A stretch of 64,000 nt of DNA from Zanthoxylum bungeanum (lineage: Eukaryota; Streptophyta; Magnoliopsida; Sapindales; Rutaceae), in NCBI GenBank assembly GCA_019454045.1, contig SKCR01035559.1, forward strand, positions 1 through 64,000. Reading direction: 5' to 3'. Below, piece by piece: positions 48,790-60,157 of this stretch. Position numbers and translations under genes: made by a program. The notes beneath the pieces are model-generated. The model searched no databases. It was not told the origin of the DNA and was given only the letters and a program-made list of their open reading frames with translations. How positions within the stretch are numbered: the first letter of the stretch is position 1; each line of letters starts with the position of its first letter.

Positions 48790-49215
48790 GTTTGTGTTTA
48801 TATTTACATGAATGATTGAATTCTTATGACGTTATGTGTTTGTTGTTGCAAAGGCCTACCTTTGAGCATGTGAATTTGGCAATAAGATTTGGTTTCATGT
48901 ATGTTAGATGTAAACTATACTTTTAAGCATGTGAATTTAGGATTGTGGTGCACTTGGAAATGTATGTCATAGGCTTGGTTGGATTATTGCATAAATCTTT
49001 ACATTACAAGTTGCATAAGTAAGGGACCATTCCGAACCCAATGGTTTGAGGTCTTCCCTTGCGAGGGGTGAGTGCGGCCTTAAATCTTTGTCCCGGTTCA
49101 CACCGGGTGGCGACTCCCTTATTCTCCGGTTTAGTCCTCCGTTGGCTACTCCGTACTCCCAACTAGGCCTCCGAGCCTGGAACAGCATTGCGTTGTCCAG
49201 TTTCTGTGTCCCACA

Positions 49216-49545
49216 CCCTTGTTCATAATAAAGTTTGTGGGCCCATGTCTAGCCAGGCTAGAGGTGGATATGAATATTTCGTAACCTTTAGTGATGACGC
49301 ATCGCGTTATGGTTATGTGTATATTATGAGACACAAGTCGGAAACCTTTGAGAAATTCAAAGAGTTTCTACACGAAGTTGAACAACAGACCGGTAAAAGT
49401 ATTAAAACATTATGGTCAGACCGTGGTGGAGAATACTTGAGCAATGAGTTTCTTGATTACTTGAAAGAGTGTGGTATTCTTTCACAGTGGACACCTCCCG
49501 GAACACCGCAATTAAACGGTGTCCGAATGGAGAAACTGAACTTTG
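49216..49545 (+). pseudogene. Element A integrase (continuation after B)
   Basis: The frame continues from 28811 into VHNKVCGPMSSQARGGYEYF. The expected first catalytic Asp (HTDVCGP in relatives) is not present here; the site reads HNKVCGP. The second Asp is kept in LWSDRGGEYLSNEFL. The sequence breaks after PPGTPQLNGV, where the Glu block is lost to a frameshift and a deletion running towards RT. Confidence 0.85.
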
Positions 49546-49599
49546 TTGGACATGGTAAGATTGATGATGAGTCGCACAGAGCTACCAAGTTTGGACACT

Positions 49600-50330
49600 G
49601 GTTGATGCACCAGAAGGCGTAAAGCCTATTGGTTACAAATGGGTCTTCAAGAGGAAGACCGACATGGATGGAAACTTACAAACGTACAAAGCTAGGCTTG
49701 TAGCGAAAGGGTATCGTCAACGGCATGGTGTCGATTACGATGAAACTTTTCACCTGTTGCCATGATTAAATCCATTCGGATTGTGCTTGCTATTGCTGCA
49801 TATTTCGATTACGAGATATGGCAGATGGACGTCAAAACCGTTTTCCTTAACATAAACCTTTTGGACGATGTTTATATGCAACAACCAGACGATTTTGTCG
49901 TACCTAAACATGCAGATAAGGTTTGCAAGTTAAATCGATACATTTATGGATTGAAGCAAACATCGCGTTCTTGGAACCAACGTTTTGATGAAATCATAAA
50001 ATAATATGATTTCGTTCAAAACGAGGATGATCCTTGTGTATATAAGAAGGTTAGTGGGAGCGCACTGACATTCATTGTCCTTTATGTCGATGATGTATTG
50101 CTTATTGGCAATGACATTCCCATGCTACAATCGGTGAAAGCTTGGCTTTCATTAAAATTCTACATGAAGGATCTGTGAGAAGCAGCCTTTATTCTGGGAA
50201 TAAAGATCTACCGGGATAGATCTAGAAAGCTGTTTGGACTCTCCCAGAGCACATATATTGATAAAGTGTTAAAGAGATTCAACATGGAACAGTCTAGGAG
50301 GGGACTGTTGCCAGTGTCACATGGTGTCAC
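49600..50330 (+). pseudogene. Element A reverse transcriptase
   Basis: Blocks are GYKWVFKRKTDMDG (about 49630), KARLVAKGYRQRHGVDYDET, then 49762-50004 with QMDVKTVFLNINLLDDVYMQ and RYIYGLKQTSRSW, and LYVDDVLLIGND with YVDD intact at 50083-50094. Stops at IIK*YDF and MKDL*EA and frame changes disrupt it. The N-terminal part is missing because of the deletion. Confidence 0.88.
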
Positions 50331-50333
50331 AAC

Positions 50334-51000
50334 ATGAGTCGGATCCCGTTCGCCTCGGTAGTTGGATCGATCATGTATGCCATGATATATACGCGACCTC
50401 ATGTCTCCTATGCTTTGAGCATGTGTAGTCGCTATCAGGCCGATCCAGGTGACGGTCACTGGATGGCGGTTAAGAATATCCTTAAGTATCTTAGACGAAC
50501 TAAGGATGCTTTCTTAATCTATGGAGATGGAGAACTTGAGATAACTGGGTATACCGATGCAAGTTTCCAGACCGATAAAGACGACTGTAAGTCGCAATCT
50601 GGGTACATATTTTGTTTGAACAACGGAGCAGTAAGCTGGAAATCTTACAAGCAAGAGACTGTTGCCGATTCAACAACAGAAGTAGAGTATATTGCTGCAG
50701 CTGAAGTAGCAAAAGAGGCAGTTTGGATCCGTAAATTCTTAATTGGATTAGGAGTAGTTCCGTTAGCAGCTGAGCCCGTTCCATTGTATTGTGACAATAA
50801 CGGGGCTATAGCGCAGGCTAAGGAACCGCGGTCTCATCAATGATCCAAGCATGTTCTTCGACATTTCTATCTGATTCGTGAGATCATACATCGTGGCGAT
50901 GTGAAGATCGAGAAGGTCGCATCAGAGGACAACATTGCAGATCTGCTGCCGAAAGCTATTCCTCAGCAAAATTTTGAGCAACATGTACATAGTTCAGGTG
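50334..51000 (+). pseudogene. Element A RNase H
   Basis: The 169-codon frame from 50334 reads SRIPFASVVGSIMYAM, then GYTDASFQTDKDDCKSQSG, then STTEVEYIAAAEVAKEAVW, then YCDNNGAIAQAKEP. The RNase H acidic residues D, E, D are present. A TGA after RSHQ is followed by SKHVLRHFYLIREI in the same frame. The frame ends shortly before the polypurine tract and LTR. Confidence 0.9.
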
Positions 51001-51040
51001 TTAGATGCTTGAGTGACTGGCTATAGGCCAAGTGGGAGAT

Positions 51041-51192
51041 TGTTGGACAATAATGACCCATAGCGTCACTATTTGTAAAAGACATTGTGGTTTTTGTACA
51101 AATTAACTATGTGACAATGGAAATTGCATTTTATCATTTTGTAATTAGATTACTTGTATATATAAATGATAAAAGTCCTTATGATTAGTTCC
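51041..51192 (+). repeat. 3' LTR of element A, truncated
   Basis: It starts TGTTGGACAATAATGACCC after AAGTGGGAGAT. After GATTAGTTCC it stops matching the 5' LTR and a D-family fragment begins. Only about 151 bp remain, with two differences from the 5' LTR. Confidence 0.9.
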
Positions 51193-51654
51193 GGGTTTGG
51201 ATTGGTGGTGGCTTGGACTGGTGTTGTGATTAATGTGATTAATGTTAAGAAAATTGGATTAAAGCATGAAATATTGATATTTTTGGTTTCTGGATCAGAT
51301 CTGGAAAAATGGGTTTATGGTGATGAAAATTATGTCATATAAATGTAATGGATATGTTTTGGGTGTTGGAATAATTTCTGGAAACTGTTTCGGAGTTGAA
51401 ATATGCGAAAACGGCAAAAAACGGTGTTACCGGGTGACGGCTACCCAAACAGTGAGTTGATTACTTTTCGGGCAGCCCATTAACTACCCTAGTACTGTTT
51501 TGGTTGACATGGGCAGCCCTCATGTGCACTGGGTGGTTGGTTCGGTCAAAAACGCATTTTATGCCATTTTACGGAAAAAAAAATTTCGTAAAAGTTTCGC
51601 GATGTTTCTTAACTATTTATGTCGTTATTTGATATCAAATAAATATGTTTAGGG
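51193..51654 (+). mobile_element. D-family LTR fragment, plus orientation (D4a)
   Basis: It matches the 3' part of the D LTR (GGAGTTGAAATATGCGAAAAC and AAAGTTTCGCGATGTTTCT, as at 2620 and 2800). It joins directly to an inverted D LTR at about 51655. Its first base abuts the truncated A LTR. Confidence 0.8.
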
Positions 51655-53851
51655 CAGCCGTCACCCGGTTGGCTCAAAAGTCACCCGATAACGCTGTTTT
51701 TCACCGTTTTCGCATATTTCAATTCCGAAAAAGTTTCCGGCAATTGTTCCAATACCCATAACACATCTAATACATTTATATGACATAAATTTCATCACAA
51801 TAAACCCATTTTTTTCAGATCTGATTTTGTAACAAAAATTATCATTTTTCATGCTATAAATCCAATTTTCTCAACATTAATCACATTAATCACAACACCA
51901 ATCCAAGCCATCACTAATGAAGCACCCAAGAAAAATTATAGGAATTACAAGAGCGGTCATAATACTCTAGAATGGCAACATATCATCAAATGATCAAATT
52001 GAACAAATATTACAATAATATCATTCAATACTACTTCACACATGCACCAAGCTTTCTAATCCATCTTCCAAATCAAAAACACCCAAATTCTAAGAAAAGA
52101 AGAAACCCTATAATCTCTCTAGATGATCAAGAAAAAGAAACATGCTTTCTAAGCTTAGAGACATTGAGGATTACCTTTAATCTCTTAATTTCCTTAAGCT
52201 AGTTCTTGATTTTCTTCACTTTTCTTCCTTGAATCATCAAGCAAATTTGAGAGTATTTGGAAGATGAAGGTTTCGACCAAGCTTGCCTTAGAAGGAAAAA
52301 TAAATTTTTTTTCTCCTTTTAAAACCATATTGCCGACTTTAGAGGGGTATTATGGTCATTTTCTAATTTAATTTAATCAAATAAAGATAACTTTAAGTTT
52401 AACAAATAAAATTTGCACACTTAAAGCTTAATTAAAACATGCCACATGTAACCAATAATAATTAAACATTTTTCATAACAATTATGAAAAAGAATATTAT
52501 TTAATTATTCAAATATTTAACAATTAAATATATAAATAATTAATTATTATAATTATTATTATATATGTATTTTTTATTTACATTAAATAATAAATACATA
52601 TATTAATGGCATGAGTCAAAGTCTCATTTGACAATTAATTAATATGTATCAAATCAAATCTTGTATCAAATACAAATACACATTAATTATTAATTGACCA
52701 AAAATCCCTAAAGCATGTGTTTTCATTTAACCGTTTAAATGATTCGAATTAACTCATTTAATCCGGTAAAGTATTATGAATAATTTGTATTATTCATAAG
52801 GCGTTGCCCAAGTGCTCAACGAGTACACTTCATATTGTGGGACTCTCTAAGTTTAGGTTTATTCATCACGAAATCCAATTTCGTGTCATAATTCACCCAC
52901 TCATGAATTATGACAACCACAGATAATCTCGCTAAACTATGCAAATCGAGGTCATTGCATACGTATAATCCCTCTGTCACAGGCTATCCATATTATACTT
53001 GGGATATAGATAAGAACGTCAAATCCTTATGGTATAATATAGTCGACTTTCAAATTTACGATCTCTAAATAACACTCATAACTCGCTTCCGAAGTTATAC
53101 CACGGCCATGGATTTACTAGATCGCAAACACGTGCAGGATACCTATGCCATGTACATAGGACTGACAGATTCTATCTTGATATGCACTGGAAATCATGAG
53201 CATCAGTCCACACCCAACGAATAGGCGGAGGTCTGATCTAAATAAATCGGTGACGTGACTGCCGTCAAAGTGTGGAGGATAACTCATATATCCACTGTGG
53301 TATCTCAAGTCGAAGGACCACTATGCTCGCTCAAATCGAGAAGATTCATATTGACGTTGGTGTACCATCTATTAGGAAATCTTCATTAAGTCATTCAGTG
53401 TTTATCAAATAAACACCTACATGTCTATACGAGTCTCCTGAGACTCATGGTTCATTGGGATAAACCATCGGACCAAGTTACGATATACGATATGTACTGG
53501 TCTCAGCGGATTTTACTAACCGACCAGTGTTAGTAAATCTTGACCAGGAACTTTATTTAAGGATATACAACTTATAGTGACGTTTCTCATTGTCAATTAC
53601 AAACTACGTTGTAACTGCACACTACATTGTAAATCCTAGGGTCTTTGTCTAATATACACAAATCACTAAATCAGATTTAGTTTCAATCTAATCATAATTA
53701 GATATCTAATCGTAATTAGATCGAATTTGTATATAAAAGACAAGAGGTGCTACCATTAAATAAGTAATATTATGGAAAAAAGGAATTGTTCGTATTCATG
53801 AATCGGACATAAATACGATCCGAATTGGTACTCTGAGCACCAACCCTAACA
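51655..53851 (-). mobile_element. D-family LTR, minus orientation (D4b)
   Basis: On the minus strand it begins TGTTAGGGTTGGTGCTC at 53851 and runs to 51655, where it is cut before its 3' end. Part of it (about 51660-51920) is inverted and complementary to about 51200-51470 in D4a, making a foldback with arms of about 250 bp. Confidence 0.88.
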
Positions 53852-54078
53852 ATATCATCAACCCTAAAAAAGATTAAACCCTCAAATGAAAGAAGTGGTA
53901 AAAACAGAAGTCCTCAAACTTCTTGATGTAGGCATTATCTACCCTATCTCCGATAGTAAGTGGATAAGTCCTACACAAATTATACCTAAAAAGTCTGGAA
54001 TAATTATTGTAAAAAATGATAAAGGAGAATTAATTCCAACTCGAATCCCATATAGTTCTCGTATGTACATTGAAGTTG
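53852..54078 (+). pseudogene. Gypsy (Athila-like) reverse transcriptase N-terminal fragment
   Basis: A 78-codon frame from 53886 reads MKEVVKTEVLKLLDVGIIYP, ISDSKWISPTQIIPKKSGI and KNDKGELIPTR, the start of plant gypsy RT. It breaks off at the LTR of the next element at 54079, before the YIDD box. It may belong with the Athila-like piece at 22448-23247, separated by insertions and deletion. Confidence 0.85.
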
Positions 54079-55361
54079 TGATATTTTATATCGTACCACA
54101 AGTGTACGGTGTCACGTTTTAATAAAGATGAGTGAAAGAGTATCGAACCCACATGGATTGTATTCAACTCACACTAAGTACTATAATTAGTAAACCTAAT
54201 TTTATTTAAAAATAATTTAAAATAATCTGAATTAAAAATAAAAAATAAAGGAATAAGAGATTAAAACGTTTAATTAGGAGAAACCAATATGAGAGAGATT
54301 TAAAGTCTGATTTCACCTAGTTATCCACTATGTATTTTCTATGCCAATCAATTCTTATTCAGATGTATTATTTATAAGCCAAGAACCCTAAGTTATTCTA
54401 ACTCCCTCTCCCTAGTGCCGAGTGAATATATTATCAATTACAAACTTCGATATCCCTATAAAAATCTAGTAATTAATAATTCATTACGCTCTGTGATTAT
54501 GTGTTAACGACTTCAAATGAATTATAAGTTCTCTCGAACTATATAAAACTCCTAGGTTATATTCTCTAGATCCTATTCAAAATCCACCTCGTACTACCCT
54601 CAGAGCGAGTTCGACTCGCAAATGATCAGCAAGAGCAAGTGAAGCACCGATTCGCTCTACATTGGCTAAAATAAATAAACTAAAATAAAACTTCATAACA
54701 ATTAAATTGACAATCAATAAATAGGTTCAAGCATTGGCTACACCATCCTCTAGAATAATAGAGTTAGTTCATGACCAAATAATAAAATAATGAAAGCATG
54801 GTCATGAATATAATAGAAATCATTAGAGTTAAAGAAAGAAACTAGAAGATTAATCCCGAATCGAATCCCTTCACCTTCAGACGTCACCGCATTCATCGCC
54901 TCTTGTAGTTCTTCAATCTTTCTCTTTGGATCTCTCTTAAAATATGTGTTTTGAGTCTTGAGTTGTGTCTAATGAGCCTCCTTAGGGTTTTCGATGTAAT
55001 GTTATATTTATAGGAAACCCTGGAGTCCTTCTGTGCATATACTACTGCTTATTCTGAAGAGTCTGAAATTTCACCGTAACGTCGCGACGCCAAATCCTCG
55101 GGATAATTATATTGAGTTACGTTAGGCGTCGCGACGCCACTCATTTTCCCAGGATGCATATTTTAGCTTGTTTTTGCTTTTCCCGCGTACTTCCGTTGCG
55201 TCCGTAATGTCTTAAAACCCGTACAATTACTCCAAATCCATGCTCTAATGCTCCCTATCAATAAGACACTAAACAACTCCAAAATATATTAAATCATATA
55301 GAATCTAACAAAATAATAAGCTGATGATGCATGAATAAGTGTGTATAAATCACACTTATCA
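54079..55361 (-). repeat. Gypsy LTR, minus orientation
   Basis: On the minus strand it begins TGATAAGTGTGATTTATACA at 55361 and ends near TCGATACTC...CACTTGTGG...ATATCA at 54079. A G-rich tract (AAGTTTGGGTGTGTT) lies just outside its start. A TATA-like ATAAATATAA (minus, about 55007-55016) lies inside. Two GTCGCGACGCC motifs are near 55080 and 55129. The ends are inferred from TG/CA and the purine tract, since no partner LTR is present. Confidence 0.68.
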
Positions 55362-56377
55362 AACACACCCAAACTTAAGATTTTGCTAGTCCCGAACAAA
55401 AGACTAAATAAAAACAAAATAAAAAATAAACAAACTAAAGCAATAAAGTTAATTAAGCCACTTTCGTAGGGATCACGATTGCATTTAGCGTATGCAATAA
55501 GCCTTTAAACCCCTAGGTGATCCTAGTAGACGAGTAATAGTCTCGTGAGGGCTTACAGAAATGACACCCACAAACGTCATTCACACACATGCAAAAATAA
55601 AAAAATAATAAATAAATAGTCCCGGTAGTCATGCATAATATTGTCCTCAAAGACTGTCTATCAATGAAATAGAGAACCTTCAAAGTACTCAATGCAACTC
55701 AAATTCAAGTTCTTGAATAAATCATATAAGTCAGACTCACTGTGTGTGTGTGTGGAGGTTCGTTCATAGCTCGATTCTTAAGTAAGCCAACTTAATGATT
55801 TCGTCTCAAAAATTGAGATTCGATGGGTCAAACCAACCTAGATATCTTAAAATTACTCTGTAATTGTCTTTCTTTGCTCAGTATGGTATGTTTTTTTTTT
55901 CTTTTTTTCCCAATTTTTTCAACACACCTACCCCTTAAGGTAGTATTTCTCCTCATGGTGGTCCTAACTTCACGCTTATCGGTTATAGGTGGTTTAACTT
56001 TTTCTTTTTTTTTTTGCAATTTTTTTCTTACTTTCATTCTTTTTCAATCAATTTTTTTCTTTTGTTTTTAATCATACCATATATCATAATACTAGCAAAT
56101 CGAGATAGGCATATAAGAAAACAGTCATTCATCAGCAAATAATTTATTTAACTAGCTACTTTGCCAATTACCTAGGTTTTTACTGCTAGAAACCTATTGT
56201 TAAATGCTTACGAGTCTAACCTAGATCACATACTCAAGGAATCAGATAAATGTCAATTGGGAACTTATCATTTCTAAGATTTCATCTAAAGCAAACAAAA
56301 CTCATCATTTGACTTATGCTTTACTATCAAGGATTAACAACAAAAATTAATTTTTTTTAATTTAGCTAGTAGGAACT
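55362..56377 (-). mobile_element. Post-pol non-coding region of the gypsy element
   Basis: Non-coding DNA follows the G-rich tract on the minus strand. It contains a (GT)7 run near 55742 and polypyrimidine tracts at 55885-55920 and 55998-56070. No pol is seen. The right limit is the hAT-like end. Confidence 0.5.
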
Positions 56378-57785
56378 AGGACTAGCCACCGGTCCGGTTC
56401 GGTTCCGAACCAGAATCGAACCGGCTGGTTCCCGGTTCCACGAGTGTGGAACCGGAACCGGACCGGTTAATTATGATTCAGTTTTGGTTCCACACTTAAG
56501 TGGAACCGGAACCGAACCGTTCGGTTCCAATTCTAGTTTCGGTTCCATTTTTTTAAATAAAAATATTGATATTGAAAAATTAATTTAAAATTATGGATTT
56601 GAATTTATATAATAAACTTAAATTAAATTAAAAATAAAATTTTTGTCTAAAAAAATTAAAAATAAAATTATTAAATTAAAGAACTTGAACTTAAATTTTT
56701 AAAAACTTGAGTTGCCTACGTATCCTCCAGGGGTGAGAAAAATCAAAGCTCACGTAGTTCCATTACAATTTTAAGATATTTCCCCATTGTAATTTTATAA
56801 TTATTTAATTATTAATCATCATTATCAGTGCCAGTTGATCCTTCAGCTCCAGTTCTGCTTGCACTTATAGATATATTGTCGAACAAATCTTCAAATTCAT
56901 CGGGGGCATCTTCTTGTTGCCTCAGATCAGCTCGGGTCCAATCATCCACACATGTTGTTGCTTCTAGAGTTCTTGGGTGTAATGAAGACTGTTTAACTTC
57001 CAATATATTGCCTTCCATGTTGAAGGCTTGCTCAATCGTAACGGTGGAAACATGTGCTGCCAATATCTGTTTAGCAATAATTGATAACATAGGATATACA
57101 TTTTGATGTCGGTTCCACCATTCAAGGATTTGAAAATTTTTAAAACTAAACTTTCAGTTGGAAACTCGAAATTTGTAGATAAATAATTATTTAATTCCGG
57201 GTTATTAGTCATGTTATCCCTAGCTTTTTTATTTCGTTGTAGTAACCAACGATCACTTGCGCTAAGTCTTGTTTGCATTACGAGTTCGCTACTACTAGAT
57301 TGTCATACTGATTGCAATTTATATATTCCAATATAATCATTAAATAAATCTATTAAATCAATTTTTATTTTAGCTATTATTCTTGTAATATCAATTTCAT
57401 CTAATATGCCTAAATATCCATAGTAAGCTTGTAAAGCACTATTCAAACATTCTAATTTAAATCTAAGATAAAAAACAACAGCAATAAGATAAAGTAAAAG
57501 AATGTCTCTAAAATAATGCAACCATTTTCGTTTCATAACAGTAATAGCTTCAAAAAAAATATCATTAGGATTAGGACTTTCAACATGCTCATAGAGAGTA
57601 CCAACAATATTCAAACTTTCAAGAATAAATAAATGTGCTTTAGGATAATAAACTCCGCTAAAAATATTTGTAGCATTATTAACAACTTTTAAAATTTCTA
57701 AAATTTTAAAATTTTATCACAAATTTCCCATTGAATAGGAAAAAGTGTGATATGTTGAACATGTTGAGAAAAAAACTACATAATA
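56378..57785 (-). mobile_element. hAT element remnant with CCGGTTC-rich terminus
   Basis: The left end TAGGACTAGCCACCGGTCC is followed by clustered CCGGTTCC/GGAACCGG motifs to about 56545, as in many plant hAT subterminal regions. The transposase reads on the minus strand. No right terminus is visible, so the 5' half of the element has been lost. Confidence 0.7.
56810..57785 (-). pseudogene. hAT transposase C-terminal half
   Basis: In minus-strand order: LFPIQWEICDKI and KIFSGVYYPKA pieces (about 57620-57760, with a stop), ITVMKRKWLHYFRDILLLY (57303-57614), then the hAT dimerisation region LSIIAKQILAAHVSTVTIEQ and LHPRTLEATTCVDDW (56812-57090). Frames change between blocks. The zinc-finger N-terminus is absent. 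Confidence 0.85.
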
Positions 57786-57859
57786 TGTCGTGTGCGCGCG
57801 TCAATTTTTTTCGTTCGTTCGGGAGTTTCCGGACTGCGATTCAGTCCCGATGTTTTCCT

Positions 57860-59270
57860 ATACACTAATAAAGAAATATAGTATTTTATTAAATTATTTA
57901 AAATTACACCAATACTTGATATCCATGGGTTAGACCCATTTCTGCTGCAAGGGGCACCGATCCGACCCTAGAGGTTCCACAACTGCCCCAATAAAAACGT
58001 CATCTAATTCTTATTAATTCAGATCTTAATTGAATTTCTCGTTCAGCTATCTCAATTTCTCGAATTCGATTTTCAGTAAAAATTATGAAATAATCTCTAG
58101 ATGGAGATAGTTCAGCAAATTCATTGGCAACATGCAAACCCCATTTCGATTCATTTTTCTCCTCTCTAGTCTTGAAGAATTATGTAAAGGGTTTGTTTAA
58201 ATATGGGACATCTAGATTTTGACATGTTAGGAACAATCAGTTCATGGTGGATCTACACAGATGCAAAGAAGAAAAAAGTGAAATGCAAAATATATATAAA
58301 AAAAAAAACATTTAAAAGGAAATACAAAATAAAAAAATAAAAAGAAAATAAGAAAATAAGAAAAATGCAAAGATGTTAGATTATTATTCTATCTACTAAA
58401 TTTTATTCCCTGGCAACGGCGTCAAAAAATTACACTGACAAATTGGTTCTTTACTGCCCAGTATAAAAGTATCGAAATAATAAAATAACCCGGTAAGTCC
58501 GGGGTCGATCCATAGAGAATAGATTTAATAAAATAAAATAACAATTAGAGTAAAAATAAACAGGCTTGTTTAAAAGTGATAGGCAATTGAGATATAACAA
58601 TAAATTAAAATGTTGGAGCTAGGAGATCCACTCTTAATATTTTAAATATAGAGAAATCTTACTTTTTATAATATATAAATTATCATTATTATCGAAATAA
58701 TTTATTTCAGGAATTAATTATGTTAAAACATATAAAACCAGTACTAAAGACGGTGATAATATTTATCTATAATAAGTCCAGTTAAGCACTCAATTATGCC
58801 AAATAAATAAAACCAGCCGTAAAGGTAGTAATAAAGTTTGTCAATAATTAATCCAGATTTAAATTACTCTCTCATATAATATGGGTAAAGTATTAACTGT
58901 GCCAACCAAGATTTGATTGTCTACAAAGAAGCAAAACACCCGCAAATATACGTGAATATTAAATATTAGTCTTCAGATTACAATTCATATATTATAATAT
59001 AAGTAAGATTAATTTATATTCTCATATTTAGAGTTAATTTATATTCTCATATTTAGAGTTTCACCCTTTACCCTAGCAGAATAGAATTAACTACTCGTGA
59101 TTTAAATAAAAACTTGAATAATTTTATTACTAAAAGAACAAAATTACAAGAAAAATAAAAGGTTAGTTCTATATTCGTTGGCAATGTTCGTAACAAAACA
59201 AGTTCAATTGAGTAGTAATGAGTCTTGAAGAACTTGGAGCAATTGGACTGGTATTTGGCAGACTAAGCAA
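57860..59270 (-). mobile_element. Athila-like gypsy leader, PBS and LTR, minus orientation
   Basis: The primer-binding site on the minus strand (GACGCCGTTGCCAGGGA) lies at 58407-58423. The LTR end is at about 58436, and the LTR runs right to an uncertain point near 59270. The leader (57860-58406) and LTR (for example GGCATAATTGAG) match the plus-strand copy at 22448-23247. The leader contains a frame (REIEIAEREIQLRSE). Confidence 0.75.
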
Positions 59271-59279
59271 TTAAGGAAC

Positions 59280-60117
59280 AATTATGTGCTCGTGTATATG
59301 TTCGAACAAGTGGCGTTAGTGTTATGTTCGTGTTTGAGTTCGAACTTAACCTTCCATAGAGTTTGCATTCGAGGTCCGTTCAAGAAAACGTTTAAACGAA
59401 ACCTTATAGGGAGCACGCGTTTGAGTGGCGTTCGAATGCTCTTTCATAAGTGAACTATTTTGGACGCGTTTTAGGCCTATTTTACACTTGAAAACCCTTC
59501 CTTTTTGCCCTGCCTATATAAAAAAAACATTATAGCTGCTTTCACATGGGTTGAAAACATATTCTCTTGAGCCAAAACATCCTTAGCTTTTCAACTTACT
59601 CTGATTTCACCTTGAAGACTTTTTGGTGAGATTCGTCTTTGATTTACCATCAACACAACCAAACCCAATTTCATATACCTTTAGAGTTCTAAAATGGGAA
59701 AATTGGTATTCGGAGTTTCGGCGTTTATAGCTTGCAGAGTTGATCCGCTCAGAGACTTCAGAGGTTCTGAAGAAAATCGTGTGGTGCAGGCTCGATGAGT
59801 TTTTCGATTTCTTGCAGTTTAGAAGTATTAGAGTCGACGGAGTTGTTGACTTAGGTCTTTTACCATCACTATAATTTATTATCATATAGTTGATTTTGGG
59901 CTGGTAGCCGCTCGCACGAGTTTTCCATTTCGTCATCAAATTTGCTTTGTTGATTTATTTACTGCATTGTTTCTATTTGTGTTAAATTTTAATTGTTAGA
60001 CTTAAGGGTGGTTGTTTATTTAATTAATTGATAGAAATAATATTTAGGATTTGTTTTTAAATATTGTGATAAATTCCGCATAGTATCAGAACTGTAAACG
60101 TAATATGTATTTTCAAT
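59280..60117 (+). repeat. 5' LTR of copia element E (start uncertain)
   Basis: A TATA box (TATATAAA, 59515-59522) and a downstream primer-binding-like site (TGGTATCACAGCCC, 60120) define a plus-oriented LTR. Its 5' boundary against the inverted Athila-like LTR is not clear. Confidence 0.55.
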
Positions 60118-60157
60118 TGGTATCACAGCCCAATCTCGATCCTTGACCCGTTTAGTT

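Larger units (their letters stand above)
28812..49215 (+). mobile_element. Element B: gypsy-type gag-only LTR element (TR-GAG-like)
   Basis: LTRs start TGTAGGCATTGC and end GTGTCCCACA. The 5-bp TSD CCCTT is perfect at 28807-28811 and 49216-49220. The interior has a PBS, repeated leader, one gag region with an in-frame TAG and three tandem arrays, then a polypurine tract. There is no protease, RT or integrase. Without the nested element C it is about 10.4 kb. It inserted in the integrase-proximal part of element A. Confidence 0.93.
36256..49215 (+). repeat. 3' LTR of element B, split by C
   Basis: The first part runs 36256-38793, then resumes at 48790 and ends CCCACA at 49215. GTTTG at 48790-48794 and ATTTG at 38789-38793 are the TSD of C. 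Omitting C and one TSD copy leaves about 2.96 kb, shorter than the 5' LTR mainly because the 176-bp unit is single and the palindromic array is shorter. It is otherwise closely similar to the 5' LTR. Confidence 0.92.
23248..51192 (+). mobile_element. Copia element A, interrupted by B (and C)
   Basis: It has a 5' LTR at 23248-25156, PBS at 25158, leader, gag, protease and pre-integrase to 28811, then insertion B, then integrase, RT, RNase H, polypurine tract and a truncated 3' LTR from 51041. Domain order is Ty1/copia. The frame on either side of B is continuous once B and one CCCTT are removed. Stops, frameshifts and an internal deletion of about 0.6 kb (relative to the collinear element C) spanning integrase end and RT start make it defective. 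The outer TSD cannot be checked because the 3' LTR is truncated. Confidence 0.92.

Noticed and set aside
55823..56071. 82-codon frame rich in Phe and Leu
   Set aside because: It is produced by polypyrimidine tracts in the post-pol region of a gypsy element.
59607..59939. 110-codon minus-strand frame
   Set aside because: It is antisense within the plus-oriented LTR of element E and has no recognisable family.
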